Source: CAVXTT01 sp963764685
Lineage (GTDB): Bacteria > Bacteroidota > Ignavibacteria > Ignavibacteriales > Ignavibacteriaceae
Assembly (NCBI GenBank): GCA_963764685.1
Contig: CAVXTT010000020.1
Coordinates: 248,001-312,000 of the forward strand
DNA: 64,000 nt
Reading direction: 5' to 3'
In this document: piece after piece, positions 47,276-56,995 of the stretch
How the letters are laid out: the number at the start of each line of letters is the position of its first letter
How positions within the stretch are numbered: the stretch's first letter is position 1
Translations under genes and position numbers: made by a program
Notes under the pieces: generated by a model
Databases searched by the model: none
The model's input: the letters and a program-made list of their open reading frames with translations, nothing else
Told to the model about the DNA's origin: nothing

Positions 47276-49277
47276 TTTCTTCTCCATCATTATGTAATCT
47301 GCTTAGCTCTCTTCTCCATTTTAACGAACGCGGGAACCACAGCAAAGTATGCAGACCAGCTATAAAAAATGTTCCTACCAGTAATCCTGTCATGCCCCAA
47401 AAGGTCCAAAAGAGGAAGGGGTATTTCTCCGGATCGTGATGTGTAGCGTGAGTAAAATAACCGGCGAACTGTCTGTTTGCTCCTTCGTGGCATTTCTTAC
47501 AGGTTGCCACTACATTTTTTCTGTTTAAGTGGGAAGCCGGGTTCTCCATCGGTAATATATCGTGAGCACCGTGGCAGTCGTAACACTTAGCTGTTTTAGT
47601 ATAACCTAACTGAGAGACTTTACCGTGGTATGTATCGAAATATGTTTTAGCAATTTCCTCGTGGCATCTTCCGCATTGAGTCATAATTGTAAGCTTGAAG
47701 CCCTCCTGATCGGTTCTGCGGATAGTATGAGCGGTATGGCAGTCGTTACAGGATGGCAATTCTTTTGTCGTGTTCGATACCAGGGGTGAATGGATGCTCT
47801 TGTTGAACATCTCCTTTATGCCGTAATGGCAGTTGCCGCAGGTACCAGGAACATTAGCTTTATTGATGCTCGATTTAGGATTTGAGTGGGGGAGTTCGTG
47901 ATGAGCAGTATGACAATCTGTGCAGGTAGCGGTTACTGTTAAACCGCTCTTCATTAATCCTTTGCCGTGAATACTTTCTGTATAACTGTTAACGATATTT
48001 TTTTCTGTTCCCTTATAGCGTACAGCAGCCTGTTCGCCTTCCCTGTGGCAGTTACCGCATAGGTTGGGAACATTTGTTGCGAAGGTCGGAGAAACCGGAT
48101 CAGTTTTCCCCAGGATCTGATGAGTTCCGTGGCAGTCAGAACATTTCGGAGCATTATGATCATTCCTGGAAAAAAGCATTCCGTGAGTACTTTCCTTATA
48201 CTCTTCACCTACGGCAGCGTGGCATGATGCACAATCAACTTTCTGAGTCAGAGTTTCACAGGGTCTTACTTTGGAAGGATTAACGCCGGAATGACATTGA
48301 CTGCAAGCTATTTTTGAATGTTTTGAATTCAGAAGATGATCTATATTAACAGTAAGAGAACGGCCATCTGCAGCAGCTTTTATATTTTGCTCTTTATGGC
48401 ATTTTAAGCAGTCACTATCAGCCATACCCTGTTCATAAAAAACTTTTCTTACCTTATGAGGCTGATGGCAGTCAACACAAGCAGGGAGTATATTAGCTTC
48501 TTTTTCCCATAACTCACCTTTTATAATTTTTCTGTGAACCGATTCGATCTCAGCGTGGCATTTGGAGCAGGTCTTTGCAATATTTTTTCTGGCAATAGTA
48601 GAACGGCTGTCCGTATGAGGCAAAATCCTATGCGGCGAATGGCAGGAGGCGCAGGTTGCCGAAACTACAAGTCCTTTTTTAAGGAGACCTTCACCGTGTA
48701 TACTTTCCGAGTAGTTTTCAAGGATATGAGTTTGGGGTATATTTCTCTGCAGCTGAACAGGTGAGCCTTCTTTATGGCATTTACCGCAAAGCTGGGGTAT
48801 CCGTAAAGGAGCCACCATAGACTTAGGATCTGAAATCTTCAACATATCGTGTGAACCGTGGCAGTCATTACAATATGGTGCCAGTGGATCACCTTTAGCA
48901 AAAGCTTTACCGTGAAGACCTTCTTCATAAAGCTTTTGAGCCTCACTGTGACATTTTATGCAGGTTGCTTTTTTCAGATCATCTGCATGCGGTAATTCTG
49001 CATCCTTAAGATCAATATGACAATCTATACATAACGCATCCTTATGTACTGAAGAGAGAAGCTTTTTTTCATCAATAAAAAGAGAGATGTTCCTTCCATT
49101 CCGGTTTCCTCTCAGATCTTTATCTTCATGGCACATGAGACATTCGCTGTTATCCTGGGCGAATAACCGGAAAGAAGAAGTAATAAATATTATTATGTAC
49201 AAGCTAAGTGATATACTCCGGGAATTATTCCCCTGGAAAAGTATATGCTTAATTAATGAGTTTCTGATTCTTTTCAC
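47241..49277 (-). CDS. 19-heme membrane-anchored cytochrome c with internal duplication
   Basis: This 678-residue protein starts with GTG directly after the upstream stop codon (TAA-GTG). A signal peptide (about 20-40) leads into 19 CxxCH motifs between residues 46 and about 600. Residues about 136-292 and 379-540 are two versions of the same module (NDCHGSHD...GKCHKEG...SESIHGEGLLKKGL against SDCHGTHQ...GNCHREG...TESIHGKGLMKSGL). A single C-terminal membrane helix (about 622-642) and a basic tail follow. It is probably a periplasmic electron wire held at the inner membrane. Its partner b-type subunit is encoded next. Confidence 0.92.
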   Translation of the reverse strand: MKRIRNSLIKHILFQGNNSRSISLSLYIIIFITSSFRLFAQDNSECLMCHEDKDLRGNRNGRNISLFIDEKKLLSSVHKDALCIDCHIDLKDAELPHADDLKKATCIKCHSEAQKLYEEGLHGKAFAKGDPLAPYCNDCHGSHDMLKISDPKSMVAPLRIPQLCGKCHKEGSPVQLQRNIPQTHILENYSESIHGEGLLKKGLVVSATCASCHSPHRILPHTDSRSTIARKNIAKTCSKCHAEIESVHRKIIKGELWEKEANILPACVDCHQPHKVRKVFYEQGMADSDCLKCHKEQNIKAAADGRSLTVNIDHLLNSKHSKIACSQCHSGVNPSKVRPCETLTQKVDCASCHAAVGEEYKESTHGMLFSRNDHNAPKCSDCHGTHQILGKTDPVSPTFATNVPNLCGNCHREGEQAAVRYKGTEKNIVNSYTESIHGKGLMKSGLTVTATCTDCHTAHHELPHSNPKSSINKANVPGTCGNCHYGIKEMFNKSIHSPLVSNTTKELPSCNDCHTAHTIRRTDQEGFKLTIMTQCGRCHEEIAKTYFDTYHGKVSQLGYTKTAKCYDCHGAHDILPMENPASHLNRKNVVATCKKCHEGANRQFAGYFTHATHHDPEKYPFLFWTFWGMTGLLVGTFFIAGLHTLLWFPRSLKWRRELSRLHNDGEENDSGNGKDPGN

Positions 49278-51446
49278 TTAAGGTTTTTGTTGATCCTCTT
49301 TATCCCGTTGTTTTATTCTGTCAAGCTCCAGGGGATGTTCTTCAGCCATCTCTTCTTCTGATATTGTACCCTTAAACCAGGCAAGATTCATTGGATAGAT
49401 GTCAGGATTAAACATGACAAAGTAGAAGTGCCAGATAACGATTGAAAGAAATGCCAGCCAGGCTTCATAATAATGGACAGTGCGTGCTATGTCCCAGCCG
49501 AGTTTAGAAAAGACTCCAATAAAAGTATTTTCAAACCACATTACTATACCGGTCAATGTCATAACAAGTGTTCCCCAGATCAGAGCCCAGTACTCTACTT
49601 TTTCAACATAGCTGAATCTGTCAAGCAGTGGTTTCTCTTTCGAGATACCCAAATTATATTTAAAAACACCAATTGCATCGTGCATATCCTTCAGGCGCGG
49701 CAGCAGATCTCTAAAGAGTTGTCGTCCTCTTTCCGTAGCAGCCAGATAATAGATATGATAAAGTGAAGCAGCAACCATAACTACTGCTGCTATGCGGTGA
49801 AGCAGACTGCGGTAGACAAATGCATCAGGAATAAAATCGCGAATATGACTTACCCACCACGCATCAGGGAAGCGGAGCATAAAGCCGGTAACGACAAGAG
49901 TAATAAAGCTTATTAAAAGAGCAAAATGTTGTATCCTTTCATTTAATGCCATTCTTAAATACAGGGAATGACCATGATGCTCTACCCTTATTTCTCCTCT
50001 TCTGATCAACATCCTTCTTTTTGATTTCTTAATGAAATCAATAAAGTTATGAAATATCATACCTCCAACGGTTGTGAGAATGAGGATGATATACATAGTT
50101 GCAATCCAGTATAGTATTGGCTCTTCTTCTTTAACGTTTGTAACGTGTACTTTTCCTTCTGCAAATCTTTCATTTGCTCCGGGATGACAGGAACCGCAGG
50201 TCTTTGCAAGATTGGATTTATTTACTGTTGATGCTGGATCACTTGACGGCTTAATGTTATGAACACCGTGGCAGCTTGCACAATTGGCAACTACCTTGGA
50301 TCCTCCTTTTAATGCGAGTCCGTGGTAGCTGTCCATATAAGTTTTAAATCTGTTTACATCAAGACCGTACTTTTCACTCAAACCTAACGAACTATGGCAG
50401 GGGGAGCAGACCTCTGTCGATAATTTTGTATATGATACAGGAGATTTAGGATCAGTTGTTTTCAGAATATTATGTTCACCGTGGCAATCGGTACAGACTG
50501 GTGCATCCATTCTTCCCTTTAAGACAGATTTCCCATGAACACTTTCATTATATTCTTTTGCAATTGCACTATGACATTTGCCGCAGGTATTCGGGACATT
50601 TAATTTAAATACCGATGAGTTGCGGTCTGAACCGGAAGAAATCTTATGTGAATTATGGCAGTCAACACAATTTGCTGCATTGACATTCCCCCCATTTAAT
50701 GCCTTGCCGTGTACGCTGTGTTCGTATGCGGAAATAAATGAACCTGTCGGTGTAACACGATTTTTTACTTCAGGGTTATCAAGATGACAGGAGAGACAGA
50801 GCTTTTCCTGTGCTATTTTAAGCTGCAGGGTATCACGCTGGATATTCTTTGCTGTGATCGGGTTTTCGTGGCAGGCAATACAATCAGGGGCACCCTTTAT
50901 ATTCTCTGTTAATGCTTTGTAATGGATTGATTGAATGAATTCCTCAGATTTACCCTGATGGCATTTACTGCAGGACTCTACAATCCTTGAACGGTTAAAT
51001 GGTGACTTTTCACTTCTCACTGGAAGTACATCGTGAGTGCCGTGGCAATTTTTACAATTTATATCGGGAGTTCCGTTCGTTCCCTTTGATTTTAATATTT
51101 GCGGATGGAAAGGATGCTTTACTCCTGCATTTTCATGACAGCTTCTACAGTTTACGGGAGTAATCGGATCCTTATGCGGAATTTCATCAGGATTAAAGCC
51201 CGAGTGGCAGTTTACACATTGTAATTTTTTATGTGCAGAGTTATTAAAGATCTTATCATTAACGAATATGGAGACTTCTTTACCGTTTTTCTCCATAGTC
51301 ATTTCATTATCACTATGGCAGCCCAGGCAGTCTTCATTCGTTTGAGATAAAGTAATCGAAGAAGCAGATAAGAAGAAGCTGAGAACAATTGTGATCAGAA
51401 AATAATTACATTTTGAAGTAATGATCGGTAGCTGCATTTTTTTCAT
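49278..51446 (-). CDS. 13-heme cytochrome c fused to a cytochrome b561-type membrane domain (CbcL-like layout)
   Basis: This 722-residue protein has a signal peptide (about 12-34) and 13 CxxCH motifs (CLGCH to CGSCH) over about residues 40-420. One linking helix (YWIATMYIILILTTVGGMIF) comes next, then a four-helix b-type domain with paired His (NERIQHFALLISF, LLHRIAAVVMVAASLYHIYYL, VHYYEAWLAFLSIVIWHFYF). Fusion of a multiheme c domain to a HydC/FdnI-like b domain is the architecture of Geobacter CbcL, an inner-membrane quinol oxidase for extracellular electron transfer. The function here is inferred from that. It abuts the 19-heme gene without a gap. Confidence 0.92.
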   Translation of the reverse strand: MKKMQLPIITSKCNYFLITIVLSFFLSASSITLSQTNEDCLGCHSDNEMTMEKNGKEVSIFVNDKIFNNSAHKKLQCVNCHSGFNPDEIPHKDPITPVNCRSCHENAGVKHPFHPQILKSKGTNGTPDINCKNCHGTHDVLPVRSEKSPFNRSRIVESCSKCHQGKSEEFIQSIHYKALTENIKGAPDCIACHENPITAKNIQRDTLQLKIAQEKLCLSCHLDNPEVKNRVTPTGSFISAYEHSVHGKALNGGNVNAANCVDCHNSHKISSGSDRNSSVFKLNVPNTCGKCHSAIAKEYNESVHGKSVLKGRMDAPVCTDCHGEHNILKTTDPKSPVSYTKLSTEVCSPCHSSLGLSEKYGLDVNRFKTYMDSYHGLALKGGSKVVANCASCHGVHNIKPSSDPASTVNKSNLAKTCGSCHPGANERFAEGKVHVTNVKEEEPILYWIATMYIILILTTVGGMIFHNFIDFIKKSKRRMLIRRGEIRVEHHGHSLYLRMALNERIQHFALLISFITLVVTGFMLRFPDAWWVSHIRDFIPDAFVYRSLLHRIAAVVMVAASLYHIYYLAATERGRQLFRDLLPRLKDMHDAIGVFKYNLGISKEKPLLDRFSYVEKVEYWALIWGTLVMTLTGIVMWFENTFIGVFSKLGWDIARTVHYYEAWLAFLSIVIWHFYFVMFNPDIYPMNLAWFKGTISEEEMAEEHPLELDRIKQRDKEDQQKP

Positions 51447-51477
51447 TTAGATTGCCCGGGAGCCATATTTTAAATTA

Positions 51478-51819
51478 TTACTTTTTTGTCTTTAAGGATT
51501 CAAGCCATTTAGTTACTGCTTCAAGATCCTTTTCGGTTCCCTTAAATGCAGCCTTATGTTCTTTCCCGTTGATCTTCTCTTTTTTGCTTAGATATTTCTT
51601 CAGGAAGTCTGCATTATGTATGTCACCTGTTTTTGACAGATCTGTTGCATCCTTTTTCTTGGAGGTCACACCGGCAGTCTGAACTGTATGGCAGCTGGTA
51701 CACTTACTGTCTACAAAAATCTGCTTCCCCTCCGGGTCTGCTGGAGAAAATGAATAAGCAAATCCATAAGCCAGAACTATAGCGGCAATAAAAAACAAAT
51801 AACTAACTAAATATTTCAC
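51478..51819 (-). CDS. monoheme class I cytochrome c
   Basis: This 113-residue protein has an N-terminal signal or anchor (about 5-24), the heme site CTSCH at about 40-44 (SKCTSCHTVQTAGV) and a possible axial Met or Lys further on (KEKINGKEHKAAF); no obvious Met ligand is placed as in standard class I proteins. The C-terminal helix ends VTKWLESLKTKK. It is the first gene of the cytochrome operon, 31 bp before the 13-heme fusion, and may act as its soluble electron partner. Confidence 0.88.
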   Translation of the reverse strand: MKYLVSYLFFIAAIVLAYGFAYSFSPADPEGKQIFVDSKCTSCHTVQTAGVTSKKKDATDLSKTGDIHNADFLKKYLSKKEKINGKEHKAAFKGTEKDLEAVTKWLESLKTKK

Positions 51820-52021
51820 TATAAACCTCTGTATATTTTTTCAGGTCGCAAAGGCTTTACAAACAGAATACCAAATAATAGGGGAAGAAATGCTTAATAA
51901 TTCAATAGTTGTTGAAAAACATTCTTGTTTGTGAGAATCTCTCACAGATTACATTTGCAAAATTTAGAAATCAGCAAAATTTAACACTTTTTTTGACAGG
52001 AAAGAAGAGTGGTGTAGATTT

Positions 52022-52384
52022 TTAAGCTACCGGTTCAGATACCAATGAATTTAATTTTGAGGATACTTCAGACAGGTCGAAAGGTTTATAGAAAACCGAA
52101 TTAACATATTTACGGATATTATTATCCATCTCCTGCATCTGGGTCTTGTAAACATAGGTTAGGATAACCGGGGCCTTATTATGCTCTTTAATCTCCCGGC
52201 AAAGCTTCAGAATTTCAGCTGTCGGTTCAGCATCAATTATTACCAGATCGAAATTAAAATTTTTAGTAATTGAACCTGCCACATCCAGGTCGGTTGTAGT
52301 AGTAACATTGTACCTGTCCTGAAGATACATCAGCAGGCTGTAGCACATACTGAAATCGGGGCTGTAGAATATGATCTTTTTCAT
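52022..52384 (-). CDS. single-domain response-regulator receiver protein
   Basis: This 120-residue protein has the receiver fold with phospho-acceptor Asp51 (LVIIDAEP), Thr76 and Lys100 (VFYKPFD). The acidic pair at the end of strand 1 is reduced to a single Asp10 (FYSPDFSM), so Mg2+ binding may be weakened. There is no output domain. It lies between the cytochrome operon and the NtrC-type regulator on the same strand but is separated by about 200 bp on each side, so it probably has its own promoter. Confidence 0.85.
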   Translation of the reverse strand: MKKIIFYSPDFSMCYSLLMYLQDRYNVTTTTDLDVAGSITKNFNFDLVIIDAEPTAEILKLCREIKEHNKAPVILTYVYKTQMQEMDNNIRKYVNSVFYKPFDLSEVSSKLNSLVSEPVA

Positions 52385-52619
52385 TTCATTAAATAATCTG
52401 ATAAAGCGTTTGATAACGCCAGGCTGGTTGGATGCTATTTACGTGCCACCGGATTTCGTATTGAGGTTTACTATAAGATATCCTCTAAAAAGAAGTTTTT
52501 ATTCCGGTTAACCTTATTATAATGCAGTAAATCGATCAAAAACCTAACTATTTGATTCTCGTTACTGAAAAATCAAAAATTTAGATTTCAATTATTGAGA
52601 AAGGAATGTCAACTGTAAA

Positions 52620-53975
52620 TTAAATTTTTATGTCGAGTTCTTTCAGCTTTCTGTAAAGAGTGGAGAGTCCTACCTGCAGTATCTCTGCAGTTCTTTCCTT
52701 ATTGTAATTATTGTTCTCCAGTGCTTTAAGGATGAATTCTTTTTCAAAGCGCTGTACTGATTCCTCAAGCGAACCTGATTTTGAGAAGTCCGAAAGATCA
52801 GGTGAGGGCTTAAAGAATTGCGGCAGGTCCTTTAATGAAATGAAGTCCTCTTTACAGAATATCACAGCCCGCTCTATCACATTTTCCAGTTCCCTTACTT
52901 CTCCACGCCAGTCATAATGCATCAACGCACGCATTGTTTCCGGGTCTATTCCCTTGATATTTTTATTCATTTCTTTTCTGTATTTATCAACGAAATGATC
53001 TGCAAGCAGGGGAATATCCTCTTCTCTTTCTTTGAGGGAGGGGACGTGTATTTCTATAACATTCAGTCTGTAGAAAAGATCTTCTCTGAATTTTCCCCCG
53101 GCAATTTCTTCCTTCAATTCCTTGTTTGTTGAAGCAAGGAACCTGACATTTATCGGGATAGGCATTGATGTACCCACAGGGGTAAGTTCTCTTTCCTGCA
53201 GTACTCTTAAGAGCTTTACCTGCAGCTGAAGCGGCAGTTCGCTGATTTCATCAAGGAATAATGTACCCCCGTCTGCAGCTTTCAACAGACCCTCCTTATC
53301 AGATATAGCTCCTGTAAAAGCTCCTTTTTTATGACCGAATAACTCACTCTCAATAAGATTTTCTGCAATCGCACCACAGTTAATAGCAATGAAATGTTTA
53401 TTCTTTCTTTTGCTTTTAAAGTGAAGCGATCTTGCTACCAGCTCTTTACCCGTTCCGCTTTTTCCGCTTATCAAAACAGTACTATCTGATTCGGCTACTG
53501 TCTGGATCATATCATAAATTCTTCTTATTGCAGGACTCTTACCAATGATATTCTCAAAATCAAAGGTTCTCTGAATTTCTTTTTTAAGTAAACGGTTTTC
53601 CAGGAGCAGACTCTTGATTTCAAAAAGTCTCCTTACCTTGATAAGCAGTTCATCAAATTCAACCGGTTTAAGTATATAATCGCTGGCACCGTTTCTCAGA
53701 GCAGTGATTGCCGTATCAAGTGATGCATATGCTGTTATTATTATAACAGCAGTATGGATATTCACTTTCCTTATTTCGCCGAGCAGCTCAATTCCTTTCA
53801 TCTGCGGCATTTCGAGATCACTGATTACGAGATCATAACTTTCCTGCAGTATTTTATCATAAGCTATTCTCCCGTTCTCTGCCTCATCAACGATAAAGCC
53901 TTCTTTTTTTAATATAAAAGAGAGGGATTCTCTAATTATTTCTTCGTCGTCAACAACTAGTATTCTTTCTGACAT
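52620..53975 (-). CDS. NtrC-family sigma-54-dependent response regulator
   Basis: This 451-residue protein has a receiver (D53 in VISDLEMP, K103), then an AAA+ sigma-54 activator domain with Walker A GKSGTGKE (171-178) and the sigma-54 contact loop GAFTGA (218-223), GGTLFLDEISELPL (Walker B) and YRLNVIEIHVPSL. A Fis-type HTH closes it (NNNYNKERTAEILQVGLSTLYRKL). It opens promoters with sigma-54 when phosphorylated. It starts 13 bp after the PAS kinase gene, which should be its partner. The adjacent cytochrome operon is a candidate target, although I see no -24/-12 site there. Confidence 0.95.
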   Translation of the reverse strand: MSERILVVDDEEIIRESLSFILKKEGFIVDEAENGRIAYDKILQESYDLVISDLEMPQMKGIELLGEIRKVNIHTAVIIITAYASLDTAITALRNGASDYILKPVEFDELLIKVRRLFEIKSLLLENRLLKKEIQRTFDFENIIGKSPAIRRIYDMIQTVAESDSTVLISGKSGTGKELVARSLHFKSKRKNKHFIAINCGAIAENLIESELFGHKKGAFTGAISDKEGLLKAADGGTLFLDEISELPLQLQVKLLRVLQERELTPVGTSMPIPINVRFLASTNKELKEEIAGGKFREDLFYRLNVIEIHVPSLKEREEDIPLLADHFVDKYRKEMNKNIKGIDPETMRALMHYDWRGEVRELENVIERAVIFCKEDFISLKDLPQFFKPSPDLSDFSKSGSLEESVQRFEKEFILKALENNNYNKERTAEILQVGLSTLYRKLKELDIKI

Positions 53976-53988
53976 TTTTTTCCCTTTG

Positions 53989-55431
53989 TTAAACCTGAAT
54001 CGGAATTGAAATTATGAAGGAAGTCCCTTCGCCAACTTTACTTTTCACTTTAATGTCTCCCTGAAAACTCTTAATAATACCGTAGCTGACCCACAAACCC
54101 AGGCCGGTTCCCTTACCTCTCTTCTTAGTCGTAAAGAAAGGCTCAAATATTTTACCAAATATCTCCTCCGGTATTCCGGGACCGGTATCCGCAATTGTTA
54201 TAATAACCTCATCTTCATTCATGTCAGTGGTAACAAGGATTTTATTATTCGACTGATCCTCTTTTTCTGTAATTGCATCAACTGCATTTAACAATATGTT
54301 TACGAATATCTGCTGCAGCTGATCGGCAATAAGGGGAAGAGGCGGTATGTTTTTATTTAGCACGGTATCTAAGTCTATGCTCTTGGTTTTTGCTCCTACC
54401 TTTATAATCTCTACTGCTTCCGTAATATTCTTATTTATATCTGTTACCTGAAGCTCATAATTGGAGGGACGGGAAAAATCAACAAGGTCCCTGATAATTT
54501 TACTTATCCTTGTAACCTGGTTTTTTACAAGTCCAAGTTTTTCTTTGATAAATTCATCTTCAGTCGATCTTAAAACCACCTGCACGATTGCAGAAATAGA
54601 TGCAAGAGGATTGCCCACTTCATGAGCAATACCGGCAGCAAGTGTGCCAATACTTTCCATTTTTTGGGTATGGATCAATTGCTTTTCCAGCGTCCGTTTA
54701 TCACTTAGATCCCTGTGTATTCCAAAGAAGCCGGATACCCTGCTGTCAGGGTCAAGAATAGGGGATACAAGCAGCTGGGTATAAAAAGGTTCTCCGTTTT
54801 TCCGTTTATTTTCTACCTCACCTACCCAAACCTTCCCCGACTGAATTGTTTCCCACATTTTAGCCCAGAATTTCTTTGAGTGCTTACCGCTGCCAAAAAC
54901 TCTGGGGCTTTGTCCAAGCAACTCTTCCTTATCGTATCCGCTCACATTTATGAATGCGGGATTTACATAGATCATTTTACCGTTTATATCAGTAATCTGG
55001 AGAGGATTTACGGTATTTTCCGCCACAGAAAAGAAACGCATCAGATCAAGTTCTTTTTTCTTTTCCTGCGTTATATCCCTTGCAAGTATAAAACAATAAT
55101 TAATTTCTTTTTCATCCTTCGTTTCTTTGTACGGTGTGAAGAAAAGATTAACTGTATATACTTTCTCCTTTCCTTTAATTTTGGAGGGGAGATTGAATGC
55201 TTTATCCTCAGCGATGCTCTTCTCAAAATATTCCAGGGTAATCGGTCTGAAGTCTTCATCAATTAAGGTAAAGAAACTTATTCCGTTCAGATTCTCTTCT
55301 TTTATTTTCAGATTCAGATGTGCAGATTTATTAGAATTTAATATTTCCCCCTGTTTCGAAACAATGAAACACATTCCCTGAAAATTCTCGAATATTTCGA
55401 ACCCGAACCGGAATTTTTTGTTTTTTGACAT
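53989..55431 (-). CDS. cytosolic PAS-PAS sensor histidine kinase
   Basis: This 480-residue protein lacks membrane helices. Two PAS domains (about 8-125 and 130-250; the second has VNPAFINVSGYDKEELLGQSP and a PAC segment FFGIHRDLSDKRTL) precede the H-box TLAAGIAHEVGNPLASISA. The ATP domain follows with N box (NILLNAVDAI), G1 (IADTGPGIP), F (FEPFFTTKKRGKGTGLGL) and G2. It belongs to the NtrB-like kinases. It probably senses an intracellular redox or metabolic signal and phosphorylates the NtrC-type regulator encoded next. The signal is unknown. Confidence 0.94.
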   Translation of the reverse strand: MSKNKKFRFGFEIFENFQGMCFIVSKQGEILNSNKSAHLNLKIKEENLNGISFFTLIDEDFRPITLEYFEKSIAEDKAFNLPSKIKGKEKVYTVNLFFTPYKETKDEKEINYCFILARDITQEKKKELDLMRFFSVAENTVNPLQITDINGKMIYVNPAFINVSGYDKEELLGQSPRVFGSGKHSKKFWAKMWETIQSGKVWVGEVENKRKNGEPFYTQLLVSPILDPDSRVSGFFGIHRDLSDKRTLEKQLIHTQKMESIGTLAAGIAHEVGNPLASISAIVQVVLRSTEDEFIKEKLGLVKNQVTRISKIIRDLVDFSRPSNYELQVTDINKNITEAVEIIKVGAKTKSIDLDTVLNKNIPPLPLIADQLQQIFVNILLNAVDAITEKEDQSNNKILVTTDMNEDEVIITIADTGPGIPEEIFGKIFEPFFTTKKRGKGTGLGLWVSYGIIKSFQGDIKVKSKVGEGTSFIISIPIQV

Positions 55432-55870
55432 ATGGAAATATTTATCTGGTGAAAATAGCTATAATAACGTATGAAATAAAAAGGTTATCAACCGTCCTTC
55501 TGGAAATTCTCATTTTGGGAGTTCCGAGCACTTCAGGCAAAATGGCTTCTCAAAATAGAAAAAGATACTCCACTGCTTACCAAATTTAAGAAACTTTATT
55601 ACGAACGGAGAGCTAAGTTCTTCATTTTTTTCAAGAATTCAAAATAATCAGCGAAATTTAGTTTTGGGAATAACAATTGCTATATAAAAAATGTTAACTG
55701 CTTCTCTTCTTGCCCAAATAGCAGTTATCATTTTTAGAGTTCCCGTTCCCCAAACGGAAACTTCTATTGCTTCTTCTTACTTCATATCACATACCTTCTT
55801 GATTGGGGAATTGAGGCATAGCTTTCTGAATCTTACCTGAGCCAACATAGAAGCTATGCCTTGCTTTATT
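55432..55870. other. 439-bp intergenic region, no gene seen
   Basis: The stretch lies between asd (3' end) and the kinase (5' end), both on the minus strand. It holds the 11-bp inverted repeat at 55814-55861 and a hairpin near 55738-55762 (GTTCCCGTT and AACGGAAAC, one mismatch). No open frame or known RNA was recognised. Confidence 0.6.
55814..55861 (-). terminator. inverted repeat just after asd, possible terminator
   Basis: AGGCATAGCTT (55814-55824) and AAGCTATGCCT (55851-55861) are perfect 11-bp arms with a 26-base loop, 10 bp past the asd stop on the minus strand. The loop is long and no T-run follows, so it may be a repeat rather than a terminator. Confidence 0.4.
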
Positions 55871-56908
55871 TTAAAACAGCCCCTTGGCTCTCATTAATTC
55901 CGCACAAAGAATAGCCCCTCCCGCCGCACCGCGGTTGGTATTATGCGAAAGGATCACAAATTTATAGTCAAACAGGCTGTCTTCACGAAGCCTGCCGATC
56001 AAAGCAGCCATTCCTTTATCTATATTCCGGTGCAGCTTCGGCTGGGGGTATCTTTCATTCTCAAAATAATATAATGGTTTTGACGGTGCAGAAGGAAGAT
56101 TCAGGAGCTGCGGTTCACCCCTAAAGGAATTCCATTTTGAAATGATTTCATCCTTTGCAACTTTTTTCCCCAGCTTTACCTGTACACACTCCATATGCCC
56201 GTCAGAAACTGCTACACGGTTGCACTGGGCACTTATGCGTAAATTATTATTCTTAATCTTTTTACCATTTAATTTACCGAAGATCTTTAATGGCTCCTTC
56301 TCCATCTTTTCTTCTTCACCGGAAATGAATGGGATTACATTATCGATAATATCAAGACTTGAAACACCCGGGTATCCGGCGCCGGATAGAGCCTGCATTG
56401 TTACAACATTAACTGATTCAAGACCAAAATTATCAATCAAAGGCTTTAGAGATAAAGCTAATCCGATAACAGAGCAGTTCGGATTGGTAACAATACAGCC
56501 GCCGTTATAATTCTGCTGTTTGATTAAACCGAGATGATCAGGATTAATTTCGGGCACCAGAAGCGGTACATCATCATCCATACGATGGTTTTTTGAATTG
56601 GAGATAACTATATATCCTGCTTTAGCAAAGGCAGTTTCAACTTCACCTGCGATATTTGCATCAAGACCCGATAACACAATCCGTGAGTTTAATTCGGGCA
56701 TACAATTTTTTATTTCAAGATCTGCAACAGAATCCGGAATGGAAGAAGAGAGGAACCAATTAACGGAATCCTTATATTTTTTCCCTGCAGATCTTTCTGA
56801 TGCGGCAATCTCCTTAACTTCAAACCAGGGATGATCTGATAATAACTCAATAAATTTTTGCCCCACACTTCCTGTGGCGCCTAAGACTGCTACCGGTGTT
56901 TTTTTCAT
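55871..56908 (-). CDS. asd: aspartate-semialdehyde dehydrogenase
   Basis: This 345-residue enzyme reduces aspartyl phosphate to the semialdehyde for lysine/diaminopimelate, threonine and methionine. The NADP loop is VAVLGATGSVGQKFIELL. The catalytic Cys is in CIVTNPNCSVIGLAL, and RVAVSDGHMECVQV holds the acid/base His. The closing ILSHNTNRGAAGGAILCAEL is typical of the archaeal/fungal-like branch rather than the E. coli branch. It is monocistronic, with two repeat elements in its upstream region, the nearer one 88 bp before the start. Confidence 0.95.
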   Translation of the reverse strand: MKKTPVAVLGATGSVGQKFIELLSDHPWFEVKEIAASERSAGKKYKDSVNWFLSSSIPDSVADLEIKNCMPELNSRIVLSGLDANIAGEVETAFAKAGYIVISNSKNHRMDDDVPLLVPEINPDHLGLIKQQNYNGGCIVTNPNCSVIGLALSLKPLIDNFGLESVNVVTMQALSGAGYPGVSSLDIIDNVIPFISGEEEKMEKEPLKIFGKLNGKKIKNNNLRISAQCNRVAVSDGHMECVQVKLGKKVAKDEIISKWNSFRGEPQLLNLPSAPSKPLYYFENERYPQPKLHRNIDKGMAALIGRLREDSLFDYKFVILSHNTNRGAAGGAILCAELMRAKGLF

Positions 56909-56995
56909 TTCACTTTAGAATTGATTAGAGGTGATTAAAAATAGCAACTTCCTGCTTTTAATAAAAATCATTAAATAAAAGGTGAATATCGGTTC

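Noticed and set aside
51820..52021. Sigma-54 promoter for the cytochrome operon
   Set aside because: I found no GG-N10-GC element of the right form in the 200 bp upstream on the minus strand.
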